This document shows positions 25,083 to 33,591 of a stretch of DNA of 42,263 bases, one piece after another. The notes below the pieces were generated by a model. It had not been told where the DNA came from and ran no database searches. It saw only the letters and a program-made list of their open reading frames with translations. Both the position numbers and the translations under genes were made by a program. The DNA lies in NCBI GenBank assembly GCA_002375765.1, contig DFMV01000075.1, positions 1 to 42,263 on the forward strand, read 5' to 3'. The first letter of the stretch is position 1, and every line of letters starts with the position of its first letter. The DNA is from Rhizobiales bacterium UBA3584 (GTDB lineage: Bacteria > Pseudomonadota > Alphaproteobacteria > Rhizobiales > Devosiaceae).

Positions 25083-25768
25083 TTGCTTTCCCCGTCCGGC
25101 TGGGAGTTGATTGATGCAACCACGCCGGTTATCTCACCCAGCTTTTCGCCGGCTGCGAGCCGCTCCATCGTGCGCTGCACCCTTTTTTCCCGGGCCATGG
25201 CCTCGTCGGTCGCCTGCCTGGCTTCGTCCGCTGGCAGCGCCACAACGCCCGAGGCATCGGCAATCACGATGTCGCCCGGTAGGACAGGGACATTGCCGCA
25301 GGCAATGGGACGGTTGAAGGTCCCGCCCAGATCGGCCCGACGGGTGGTGAGGGACGATGTGCCCCGGCACCAGACGGGCAGGCCCTCGTCAAGTATGTCC
25401 GCCACATCGGTAACGCACCCATCGACAACGATCCCGACCGCACCGGCATTCTTGATGGCGCGGGCCACTGCACCGCCAAGACAGGCGTACCGGTCGTCGC
25501 CCAGCCTGTCCACGATCAGAAAGTCGCCTGGCCGCAGGAACGAAGCGGCATAGTGCATGAGGCTCGAGCACATGGCCGGAAGCGCCAGCGTGACCGCGCA
25601 ACCCGCCCTTGTGGGTTGGTTAGTGTCCAGCGCCTGGATGCGGCGATCCAGAAAGCCGGTAAAGCGGACATGTCCGAGCGTCGCGGTTTCGATGGTTTCC
25701 AAGTCGGCGATTAGGCCGGCGTCGGCCTGGGCGGGGAGGGGGGCGATCCGGTATTTATTCATTGTCAT
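25079..25768 (-). CDS. RraA-like protein (module C), variant active site
   Basis: A 229-residue RraA-fold protein. Thr120-Asp121 replaces the Arg-Asp pair of active aldolases, and Gly99 replaces the upstream acidic residue, as in both other copies. Shared motifs: SSLMHYA (68-74), ACLGG (95-99), WCRGTSSLTTR (133-143). The ATG at 25768 has a GGA upstream; a second ATG is two codons in (25762). The frame is open to 25936 within the creatininase gene, which is not a credible start. It overlaps genes on both sides, so it is firmly part of the operon. Confidence 0.85.
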   Translation of the reverse strand: MTMNKYRIAPLPAQADAGLIADLETIETATLGHVRFTGFLDRRIQALDTNQPTRAGCAVTLALPAMCSSLMHYAASFLRPGDFLIVDRLGDDRYACLGGAVARAIKNAGAVGIVVDGCVTDVADILDEGLPVWCRGTSSLTTRRADLGGTFNRPIACGNVPVLPGDIVIADASGVVALPADEARQATDEAMAREKRVQRTMERLAAGEKLGEITGVVASINSQPDGESK

Positions 25769-26588
25769 GTTCCGTGCGCTGCCGAAAAGGAAATCCCGGC
25801 ACTCTGGGAGAGTGTTCCATGAGATGGGTGATGAGCTGCGCGGTATGATCAACGATATGATCGCATAGCGCAGCGCCTTTTTCGGCCGATGCATAGGCGG
25901 CGCTGCCGCCCAGCAAGCCATTGGCATCCACATCACGCGCGTCGAGCGGCAGATGCAAGGGTTGGTCGTTGAACTTTGTCCCTGAAATTGAGGTCGCGGT
26001 CAGTCCCATCACCTGACCGCGCGGCGTTTTCTCCCCGAGCAGATCGAAACGCATGCGCTCGGGAAACAGATGGGCGGCAACCGAGGTAATGGGCTCGCCA
26101 CCATGCCCGCGCACGACGGATGCCTGCTGGCCGTAGAGATCGGTCCAGATGTGGTCGGGAATTGTTTTCCATATATTGAGCGTCGGAACCATGATCCCCC
26201 GTTCTCGCCGCAGCTTGCGCGTCACCTGATCGATGATCGGGAGATTGGTCGTATGGCCGTTGAACACTAGCAGGCGATCCAGCCCGTGGTCCATAAATCC
26301 GGTCAATACGTCCTCAAGGACCATTGCCAGCGTCCGCGCGCGCAACTGGATACCGCCCGCAAAGCCGCGGAAGAAATCGGCATGCCCGAAAGGCAAGACC
26401 GGCGCGCATAATCCCTGTCCCTTTTCAGCGCTCAACTCCGCCAGACGCTCCGCCAGCGCGTAATCGCCCATGGGCGCGTGTGGTCCCTGAACCTCTAGGG
26501 AACCCAGGGGTATCAGGATGACAGTCCTGTCGGTGAGCCGCTCCATAAATTCGGTATGGCTCATGTCGCGCAGATTGACTTTCATCAT
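25755..26588 (-). CDS. creatininase-family amidohydrolase
   Basis: A 277-residue creatininase-superfamily protein. Metal-site motifs: GSLEVQGPHAPMGDY (usual form GSxEQHGPHLPxxTD), NGHTTN (usual NGHGGN) and RGHGGEPITS (usual HAGExETS). Members hydrolyse cyclic or linear amides (creatinine, formamides, peptide-like precursors) with two divalent metals. Substitutions at the second Gly of NGHGGN and in the HAGE motif suggest a substrate other than creatinine. Two adjacent ATGs (26588, 26585) overlap the preceding stop, and a GGGAAGGG lies about ten bases upstream. Confidence 0.85.
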   Translation of the reverse strand: MMKVNLRDMSHTEFMERLTDRTVILIPLGSLEVQGPHAPMGDYALAERLAELSAEKGQGLCAPVLPFGHADFFRGFAGGIQLRARTLAMVLEDVLTGFMDHGLDRLLVFNGHTTNLPIIDQVTRKLRRERGIMVPTLNIWKTIPDHIWTDLYGQQASVVRGHGGEPITSVAAHLFPERMRFDLLGEKTPRGQVMGLTATSISGTKFNDQPLHLPLDARDVDANGLLGGSAAYASAEKGAALCDHIVDHTAQLITHLMEHSPRVPGFPFRQRTEHDNE

Positions 26589-28135
26589 GACGACAACCCT
26601 TCCCGCTCTTCGCTTGCCTGGATGCATTTGCGGCCCGAAAGCTCCGGCAGTGCCAGCAGCGAGGAATTGACATTCACCCGCCGCTCCAGCCGCAATAGCC
26701 CATCATTTACCCAGCAGCGAACAGTGTCGCGGAACGCGGTTTCCACAAACAGCCAATCCATTTCCAGGCACGCCCAGCCATTCCTTGGAGCAAGCCAACG
26801 CGCGCAGGCCAAGACCCGAAGCCCCTCGGGGGGATCGTAGGAATGGTGGATTGGCGCACCGGTCATGGTCGTGACGCTTTCCACCCAGCACCCAATGCCC
26901 GCAGCAATAGTGTGGCTGCCGCGGTGGTCCTTCATTTGAAAAACGATCTGCCCGTCCGATGAAGAGAGCGAGATCGATTGCACATGGTGGTCATTGTCGC
27001 CGATGCCATAGACACCGCTCCAGTTCGCAGGAGCGTTCCGCGTTTCGGCGGAGCCCGGCTGGATCGCTAGGTGCAGATCCGCAACGCGCTTGTCGAAATC
27101 TTGAGCGGTCATTGCGCCGAGGGCTGGTCGGAGCAGGTCATAGACGATGGAGTGGACACGCCGGTCGTCATCGTGCAGTCCACCAGTGAACGCGACGACG
27201 GCGTTCTGTTTCGGAAGCACGATGCAGTACTGGCCGAACAGCCCGTTTGCCGAAAAACTGTCATGCGGCCCGATCCACCAGTGATATCCATAGCCCTCCC
27301 GCCGATCGGGCACAGAGCCTTCCTCAAGCTCGTTGGGCCCCAGATAGTGCTGCCCCGTGAAGGTTCCTAGCACGACGTCGCGCAGCTTCGGGCTGGTCGC
27401 CTCCCGCACCCAATCTTCCGGCAAAATGATCCGGTCGTTCCACCGCCCATTCTGCAAATGCACGATGCCGAGCTTGAGCATGTCCGATGCGCAGCAAACC
27501 AGACCGTTTCCACCGGTATTGACGCCGTCGGGCCCGACATCCCAACGGATCGCGTCGCTCATCTGCATGGGCGAAAAGACTTTTTCGTCCAGATAGTCGA
27601 CGAGCAGCCGCCCTGTTACCTTCTGAACGATGGCCGCCAACATGTAGCTTGAAGCGCTGTCATAGACAAAGACATCGCCGGGCCGATAGGGTATCGGGCG
27701 TGCTAGATAATCCCGGATCCAGCTCGTCTTGAGCTGACGCCAGGCGCCGCCCGATATCCCGCGTTCATGCCCGCTCGTCATGGTCAGCAGATGCCGCACC
27801 TGCAGCCGGGCAAGATTGTCCGGCACGCTAGCGGGCAGATGATCGGGAAAAAAGCCCACGATCTGATCGTCGAGCGCGAGCAGATCGTTTTCGATCGCCA
27901 GCCCTATGGCCATCGATGTGAAGCTTTTGGTCACCGAATGCATCATATGCGGACGTTCGGGCGCAAACGGCTTCCAATAGGCCTCGGTGATCAAGGCACC
28001 ACTGTGCCAGATCAAAAGGCTGTGCAGCTCGATTCCTTCACGCTCGATGACGTCGAGCGCCTCCAGGATCGCAGCGGGGTCAGTGCCTGTGCTCATGGGG
28101 CTGGCGCGCCTCAGACCATCCTCGTGCGCTGTCAC
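26585..28135 (-). CDS. serine hydrolase of the class C beta-lactamase / penicillin-binding family
   Basis: A 516-residue serine hydrolase. Ser67-x-x-Lys70 (HSVTKSFTS) is the catalytic tetrad and Tyr158 (VYDSASS) the second element; the C-terminal 140 residues form an extra beta-rich region as in EstB/6-aminohexanoate-oligomer-hydrolase-like proteins. I place the start at GTG 28135, which overlaps the ATPase stop (GTGA) and has GGAGGG seven bases upstream; an ATG at 28180 would lie inside the ATPase gene. No signal peptide, so it is an intracellular esterase, amidase or peptidase rather than a resistance enzyme. It acts downstream of the peptide-type importer. Confidence 0.85.
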   Translation of the reverse strand: MTAHEDGLRRASPMSTGTDPAAILEALDVIEREGIELHSLLIWHSGALITEAYWKPFAPERPHMMHSVTKSFTSMAIGLAIENDLLALDDQIVGFFPDHLPASVPDNLARLQVRHLLTMTSGHERGISGGAWRQLKTSWIRDYLARPIPYRPGDVFVYDSASSYMLAAIVQKVTGRLLVDYLDEKVFSPMQMSDAIRWDVGPDGVNTGGNGLVCCASDMLKLGIVHLQNGRWNDRIILPEDWVREATSPKLRDVVLGTFTGQHYLGPNELEEGSVPDRREGYGYHWWIGPHDSFSANGLFGQYCIVLPKQNAVVAFTGGLHDDDRRVHSIVYDLLRPALGAMTAQDFDKRVADLHLAIQPGSAETRNAPANWSGVYGIGDNDHHVQSISLSSSDGQIVFQMKDHRGSHTIAAGIGCWVESVTTMTGAPIHHSYDPPEGLRVLACARWLAPRNGWACLEMDWLFVETAFRDTVRCWVNDGLLRLERRVNVNSSLLALPELSGRKCIQASEEREGLSS

Positions 28136-29802
28136 GGCTGGCCCTCCAACCCGGTGGTTTCGGGCTGGTCGAAGCGCCAACGCATGTTGACCCCTGTTTG
28201 GGTGCGCTCCAGCATCGGAATGGCCGAAAGCAGCGCCCGCGTGTAGTCGGTCTTGGGATTGTCGAACACTTCATCTCGAAGCCCCTGCTCGACAATTTCT
28301 CCGTCCCGCATGACAACGACACGGTCGGCGAGCTTTTCGACCACAGCAAGGTCGTGACTGATGAAAAGGCACGAGAAATTATAGCGCTTCTGCAAATCGG
28401 CCAGCAGGTCGAGGACCTGAGCCCTCACGGTGACGTCCAGTGCCGAAACGGCTTCGTCTGCAACGACGAATTCTGGCCTGCGCACGATGGCCCGCGCAAT
28501 GGCGATCCGTTGCCGCTGCCCCCCGGATAACTCATGCGGAAAGCGGTCCAGAAACTGTTCGCCCAATCCCACTTCCGCGAGAATGTCGATGACCCGGGTA
28601 TGCCGCTCTTTGGCAGAAAGGTCCTTTTCGTGCCTCAGAGCCTCGGCAACCAGTTGCCCGACCTTCATTCTGGGGTTGAGCGAGCCGAAGGGGTCCTGAA
28701 ATATCATCTGGCAGTTAAGCCGATACTCGGCGTAGGTGCTCTGGCTTTTCTCGATGGACTGCCCCCGGAACAGCACTTCACCGGCTGTTTTTTCTGTCAG
28801 CCCGGCTATCGTTCTGCCCAGCGTGGTTTTTCCCGATCCTGAAGCGCCGACCACGGCCAGCACTTCGCCAGGGCGAATGGTAATACTGACTCCTTTGAGC
28901 GCCTTTTTTGTCGTACGGGGTCGAAACGGGTTGGATTTGTTTTTGTATTCGACCTCGAGGTCCCTCACTGCAACCAGTGGTGCCGCATCGGGCGAAAACC
29001 CTCGCTTGGGTCCCCGCCCGGGCATTGATTGGAGCAGGGCGCGGGTGTAGTCGTGTTGCGGTCGTGCCAGAATATCGGCGGTCGGACCGCTTTCGACCAC
29101 CTGTCCCTGGCGCATGACGAGGATGCGCTGGCAATAGCGCGCGACCATCGGCAGGTCGTGGCTGATCATGAGTAGCGCGGTGCCCTGAGACTGGGTGAGG
29201 TCGATCATCAATTCGAGAACCTGCCGTTGGATAATCGCGTCCAGAGCGGTCGTGGGTTCGTCGGCGATCAACAGAGAAGGTCGCAGCAGCATCGCTGAAG
29301 CGAGCATGATGCGCTGGCGCATACCGCCGGAAAACTGGTGCGGATACGCTTCAAGGCCACTCTCCGGATCGGAGATGCCCACCTGTCTCATGATTTCGAG
29401 GCAGCGCTGCACCCTCTCTGCCGGCTGCAGGTCGGTGTGAACACGCAATGGCTCGTCCAATTGCCTGCCGATCTTCATGGACGGATTGAGTGAGGTCATG
29501 GGCTCTTGAAAGACCATGGACACCTCGGCACCACGGATTTTGCGCAGCTCGCGCGGGTTCATCGCCCCGACCGATTGGCCCTTGAGGGTAATGTCACCTT
29601 CTTCAACGACAATGGCATCGGGCTGAAGACCAATGATCGAGCGCGCGAGCATCGTCTTGCCCGATCCCGATTCCCCGACAATGCCGACGATCTCCCCGCG
29701 CCCCATCCCGAAACTGACCGCATCGACAATTCGTCCGCCAGCACGGATGTTCCGCAAGCGCAGGCTGAGATTTTGAACTTCAAGCAGTGTTTGCTCGCTC
29801 AT
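28132..29802 (-). CDS. dipeptide/oligopeptide-type ABC transporter, two fused ATPase domains
   Basis: A 556-residue protein containing two ATP-binding cassettes, equivalent to DppD plus DppF joined, as in GsiA-type proteins. First domain: GESGSGKTM (Walker A near 40), FSGGMRQR and LLIADEPTTALD. Second domain: GASGSGKTTLGR near 320, LSGGQRQR and FVVADEAVSALD, where Ala replaces the usual Pro after DE. It starts directly after the permease stop (TAA then ATG) and energises the importer encoded at 29803-33138. Confidence 0.93.
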   Translation of the reverse strand: MSEQTLLEVQNLSLRLRNIRAGGRIVDAVSFGMGRGEIVGIVGESGSGKTMLARSIIGLQPDAIVVEEGDITLKGQSVGAMNPRELRKIRGAEVSMVFQEPMTSLNPSMKIGRQLDEPLRVHTDLQPAERVQRCLEIMRQVGISDPESGLEAYPHQFSGGMRQRIMLASAMLLRPSLLIADEPTTALDAIIQRQVLELMIDLTQSQGTALLMISHDLPMVARYCQRILVMRQGQVVESGPTADILARPQHDYTRALLQSMPGRGPKRGFSPDAAPLVAVRDLEVEYKNKSNPFRPRTTKKALKGVSITIRPGEVLAVVGASGSGKTTLGRTIAGLTEKTAGEVLFRGQSIEKSQSTYAEYRLNCQMIFQDPFGSLNPRMKVGQLVAEALRHEKDLSAKERHTRVIDILAEVGLGEQFLDRFPHELSGGQRQRIAIARAIVRRPEFVVADEAVSALDVTVRAQVLDLLADLQKRYNFSCLFISHDLAVVEKLADRVVVMRDGEIVEQGLRDEVFDNPKTDYTRALLSAIPMLERTQTGVNMRWRFDQPETTGLEGQP

Positions 29803-30618
29803 TTAAATGCCCCTCATGCGCGGATCGAAACGATCGCGGACAGCGTCGCCGAACAGGTTGATGCCCAACAGGGCGAGCGATATGCAAAGGCCGGGGAAAA
29901 TGCCGAGCCAGACCGCCTGAGCCATGTGCGGGCGGGCGCTGGCCAGCATGTTGCCCCAGGTGGGAGCAGGAGGGGGAACGCCCAGACCGAGAAAGCTCAG
30001 GGCGCTTTCGGTTAAAAGCACGGACCCGAACATGGTGGTGGCAAAGACAATGATCGGCGCAAGACAGTTGGGAAGGATGTGCCGAGCCATTGTGTAAACA
30101 CCCGAATTCCCCATGACGCGTGAGGCTTCGATGAATTCGCGCTCGCGCAGCGAAAGCACCGCTCCACGAACGATACGTACCACCGCCGGTGTATAGGCCA
30201 GCCCAAGCGCCAGGATGATGCCGTACATGTTGGCCCCGGTGATCGAGAGCAGCGCTAACGCCATAAGCATGGATGGGAACGCCAGAAGCGCGTCGTTCAG
30301 CGTCATGATGGTGCGGTCGACGGCACCACGCGCATAGCCCGATATCAGGCCCAGAACGATGCCGGCGGAGATGGAAAGGCTAACAGTCAAAAGACTGATA
30401 ATGACACTGGTGCCGGCTGCAGCCATGAGCCGGGACAGCACGTCGCGGCCAAATTCGTCGGTTCCCAGCCAGTGTTCGGCGCTCGGGGGCAGGAGCTTGC
30501 CTGAAAGATTGATACCGAGCGGATTGTACGGGGTCCACACAGAGCCGATAGCTGCGGCGGCCAGAAACAGCAGGACAAGCGTGCCGCCCAGCATAAGGTT
30601 GAGGTTTTTGGCGGTCAT
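29803..30618 (-). CDS. dipeptide-type ABC transporter permease (DppC-like)
   Basis: A 271-residue inner-membrane permease. It has the N-terminal segment near 10-28, the LGTDEFGRDVLSRLM signature of DppC/OppC-type proteins near 50-65, and an EAA loop (EASRVMGNSGVYTMARHILPN) near 165-185. Five to six transmembrane helices. It overlaps the DppB-like gene by four bases and abuts the ATPase gene. It pairs with the DppB-like subunit to form the pore. Confidence 0.93.
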   Translation of the reverse strand: MTAKNLNLMLGGTLVLLFLAAAAIGSVWTPYNPLGINLSGKLLPPSAEHWLGTDEFGRDVLSRLMAAAGTSVIISLLTVSLSISAGIVLGLISGYARGAVDRTIMTLNDALLAFPSMLMALALLSITGANMYGIILALGLAYTPAVVRIVRGAVLSLREREFIEASRVMGNSGVYTMARHILPNCLAPIIVFATTMFGSVLLTESALSFLGLGVPPPAPTWGNMLASARPHMAQAVWLGIFPGLCISLALLGINLFGDAVRDRFDPRMRGI

Positions 30619-31559
30619 TCTGCTGTCACGCGAGGATCAAAGATTGGATAAAGAAGGTCGACCAGAAGGTTTACCAGTACGTAGGTGAGCGCCACGAACA
30701 ACAGACAGCCCTGCACCACCGCATAATCGCGGCCATAGATGGATTCCACGATCAGCCTCCCAAGGCCCGGGATGGTAAAAACGGTTTCGACCACGGCAAC
30801 GCCGCCCAGCAGATTTCCCAGGATCAGTCCGACCAGCGTCCATGTCGGCCCGAAGGCGTTGCGGGCGGCGTGGTGAATGAGGATTTCTCCCTCGCTCAAT
30901 CCCTTGGCGCGCGCATGGGTGATGTAGTCGAGGCGTAGGACGTCGAGCGTCGAGGCTCGGGCCATGCGGACCAGACTGCCCACTTCATGCAGCACCAGGG
31001 TCGCGACGGGCATGATCAGATAGATGACGCCGTCAACCATCCGGTTGGCGATCGAGACATAGCCCAGAACCGGCAACCAGCCGAGCGTCATGCCGAACAT
31101 GAGCAACAGCATCAGGCCCAGCCAGAAGGTCGGAATGGACAGCAGCAGTGTGGAAAGCCCGACCACGAACAGGTCGATTTTGCTGTTCTGGCGCCAGGCC
31201 GCGATCATCCCTAGCGGCACCGCGATAATGATGGCGATGACAATGGCGGGCAGAACCATCTGCGCGCTGGTGAAAAAGCGGCTGAGAACCAGTGGCAGCA
31301 CAGGCTGGCCCGTGGTTATCGATTGGCCCAGATCACCCCTGAACAGATTGGACAGCCAGATGACGAACTGTAGGTAGATCGGTTGATCGAGTCCCAACCG
31401 TTCCCGAAGCTGGGCGCGCGTAGCATCATCTGCCAGATCGCCCAGCATCAGGCTGACAGGATCTCCGGGGATCAGACGGACAAGGGTGAATACGGCCACA
31501 GCGACAATCAGAAGCGTCGGTATGGCAGCTAGGATACGTGTCGATGCAAATCTGAGCAT
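30615..31559 (-). CDS. dipeptide-type ABC transporter permease (DppB-like)
   Basis: A 314-residue inner-membrane permease of the DppB/OppB type. N-terminal helix with TLVRLIPGDPV (25-35), LGLDQPIYLQF near 54-64, and an EAA loop around DYITHARAKGLSEGEILIHHAARNA near 210-234; six helices. AGGG lies about eight bases before the ATG at 31559. It is 31 bases after the binding-protein gene and overlaps the DppC-like gene by ATGA. It is part of the module C importer. Confidence 0.93.
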   Translation of the reverse strand: MLRFASTRILAAIPTLLIVAVAVFTLVRLIPGDPVSLMLGDLADDATRAQLRERLGLDQPIYLQFVIWLSNLFRGDLGQSITTGQPVLPLVLSRFFTSAQMVLPAIVIAIIIAVPLGMIAAWRQNSKIDLFVVGLSTLLLSIPTFWLGLMLLLMFGMTLGWLPVLGYVSIANRMVDGVIYLIMPVATLVLHEVGSLVRMARASTLDVLRLDYITHARAKGLSEGEILIHHAARNAFGPTWTLVGLILGNLLGGVAVVETVFTIPGLGRLIVESIYGRDYAVVQGCLLFVALTYVLVNLLVDLLYPIFDPRVTAE

Positions 31560-31590
31560 GTCAAATCCCTGGAGGCGTCAGAGCGTGGGC

Positions 31591-33138
31591 CTATTCGTTA
31601 AGGCTCACGCCCCACAGGCGGGCAAATCCCTGCCAGGTGCGGTATCCCTCGACATTGGCCGACGAAACCCCGACATCGAGACCGTTTGCGAGCATGAGCA
31701 GCGGAACGTCCTCGATAAACTGCTCATGGAGCTGGTCGAACAGGGCCTGCCGTTCGGCGGGCTCGGCTGTCTGGAGCAGATCGTCGAGCAGGGCAATCGC
31801 TTCGGGGTTGTCCCAGATCGCATTGGCCCGGTCCTCCTTGGATGCAAGAACAGCCGAATAGGCCAGCGCAGGGTCGGCGCGGTTCGAGTAGTTGAAGGCC
31901 ATCGCCTGATAATTGCCCGAATTGAACCGATCGAGCTGAGTTGCCCACTCGAGCACCTCGATCGTTGCATTGATTCCCGATGCCTGCAGCATGGCCTGGG
32001 CGATCACGGCCGCATCGTAGCTGATGGCTGACCGGCGATTGGTCTGAATGACGATCTCCTCGCCATTGTAGCCGGCTTCGGCCAGCAGGCTGGCGGCCAT
32101 TTCGGGATTGTACTCAAATCCCTGGTCGTGAAGTTCGGTGTGGAACGCCGAACCGACCGAAACGAGGGAGGGATTGGGGATCCCCAGGCCATAAGTGACG
32201 GCCGCCACGATCTCGGGAATATCGAGCGCATGAGCAACGGCCCGGCGCATGTCGACATTTGACATGATGGCGTCTTCGGTCTGGAACAGGAAGGTGATCA
32301 GCCCTCCATGAGGCGCGGCCACCAGGGTGAAGTTGGGATCAGCCCTCAATTCGGACGCTTCACTGGGCGGCAGATATGGCAAAACGTGCAGGTTGCCCGA
32401 GCGTAGTGCCGCAACCGCCGAAGCATTGTCGGGTACGACGACGAGCTTGACTTCATCGACCAGAACTTCCTTGCGGCCCCCGTATCCGTCGATTTCTTCG
32501 CCGGTGATGGCGTAATCGTCGAATTTTTCGAGCGTGACGCTTTCCCCGCGCAACCATTCGCCAAACAGGAATGGACCTGTCGCGATGGGTTTGTTCCAGC
32601 TTCCATCTTCGTTAAACGAGTCCGGGTGCAGGATGCCGTTCGAGGCGCATTGCGACTGCGCCATATAGGTCAGAAACAGCGCATTAGGTTCGCTAAGCGT
32701 AAATTCCACGGTCAGCGGATCTATAATTTCCACGGACTCGATGGCCGAGCCGCGGCTGCCGTCAAAGAACGTCGTACAGGCGTGTTCTGGGTTGCCCAGC
32801 ACTGTGTCCCAGGTCCATTTGACCTCGTCTGCGGTCATCGGGGCGCCGTTGTGGAAAACCACGTCGTCCCGCAGCGAAAATGTATAGACGGTGCCGTCAT
32901 CGGACACCGTCCAGTCGCTCGCCAGCATCGGCTTGATGACACCACCTTCATCTGCCGCAACGAGCCCCTCGACGACGTTGAGCATAACAGAATCGGTGAT
33001 GGCATCGCGATTGACGCCAGGGTGCGAGCTGCGGATATCCGCAGACAGTTGGACGTTAAGTGTGGAGGCGTAAACGGCTGGCGCGAAAGCGGCAGCCAGG
33101 GTGGCTGCCACCGGCAGCGATATGAGTAAGCGCGACAT
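31591..33138 (-). CDS. dipeptide-type ABC transporter substrate-binding protein (family 5)
   Basis: A 515-residue family 5 solute-binding protein. The Sec signal spans 1-24, with cleavage after VYA before STLNVQ. The LSADIRSSHPG...NVVEGLVAADE opening and the DGTVYTFSLRDDVVFHNG stretch are characteristic. The ATG at 33138 has TAGGA upstream; the frame is open to 33342 with no site. Ligands in this family range from peptides to opines, nickel and glycosides, so the substrate is unknown. It is the first gene of a nine-gene minus-strand operon ending at 23276. Confidence 0.92.
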   Translation of the reverse strand: MSRLLISLPVAATLAAAFAPAVYASTLNVQLSADIRSSHPGVNRDAITDSVMLNVVEGLVAADEGGVIKPMLASDWTVSDDGTVYTFSLRDDVVFHNGAPMTADEVKWTWDTVLGNPEHACTTFFDGSRGSAIESVEIIDPLTVEFTLSEPNALFLTYMAQSQCASNGILHPDSFNEDGSWNKPIATGPFLFGEWLRGESVTLEKFDDYAITGEEIDGYGGRKEVLVDEVKLVVVPDNASAVAALRSGNLHVLPYLPPSEASELRADPNFTLVAAPHGGLITFLFQTEDAIMSNVDMRRAVAHALDIPEIVAAVTYGLGIPNPSLVSVGSAFHTELHDQGFEYNPEMAASLLAEAGYNGEEIVIQTNRRSAISYDAAVIAQAMLQASGINATIEVLEWATQLDRFNSGNYQAMAFNYSNRADPALAYSAVLASKEDRANAIWDNPEAIALLDDLLQTAEPAERQALFDQLHEQFIEDVPLLMLANGLDVGVSSANVEGYRTWQGFARLWGVSLNE

Positions 33139-33411
33139 CAGAATTCCTACCTTTGTGTTTTTTATGCGCAGAAAGAACACTGCAATACCGCAATAGTCTT
33201 CGTCAACTAAATTTTTTAGATGGCAGGGCAGACGCCCTCGGGCGCATCGCAGGCCAGTTTGGGTAACTGTACGCTCGCGGCGAATTTCACCCTCGTCGAG
33301 CCTGCAAGAAGACCAACCTGATCGACGTAGCACGACGCGCACTCTGGCTCAGGCGACGGAGCGATCATGGCCTGCAGCGGCACTCCAAACCATCTGTGAC
33401 GTGCAACCATT
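33139..33411. other. upstream region of module C and left edge of region D
   Basis: No convincing gene here. Reading leftward (minus strand) there is a TTGACG at 33206-33201 that could be a -35 element of the module C operon, but no good -10 follows at 17 bp. A small CTAAA-TTT-TTTAG dyad (33207-33219) and two GCAATA copies at 33182 and 33190 lie just upstream and could be regulatory. A minus-strand open frame (33216-33623) crosses the region but looks non-coding. Confidence 0.3.
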
Positions 33412-33564
33412 GTGAGCTTTGCGGTAGTGGTCGGAGGCCACGTGGTGGGGAACATGATGGAGGACCGAACGGGGGCCGTTGGAACACTCCACAAGTACGG
33501 GCTTTTGATTGGCTTAGGATATGTGACTACTGCGCTTGGACAGATCGCCTTTGGCTCTCCATAG
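33412..33564 (+). CDS. possible small membrane protein or gene fragment
   Basis: A 50-codon frame starting with GTG at 33412 and ending with TAG at 33562-33564. The product has a polar centre (NMMEDRTGAVGTLHKYG) followed by a hydrophobic stretch (LLIGLGYVTTALGQIAFG), giving one probable membrane segment. The same frame is open upstream only to a TGA at 33397-33399, and no ribosome site is visible, so it may be the decayed 3' end of a longer gene. It lies 27 bases before the frameshifted gene at 33592 and has similar moderate-GC codon use. No family recognised. Confidence 0.28.
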   Translation: MSFAVVVGGHVVGNMMEDRTGAVGTLHKYGLLIGLGYVTTALGQIAFGSP

Positions 33565-33591
33565 TATGACCGATGGGTCAGGAGAGTTCGC

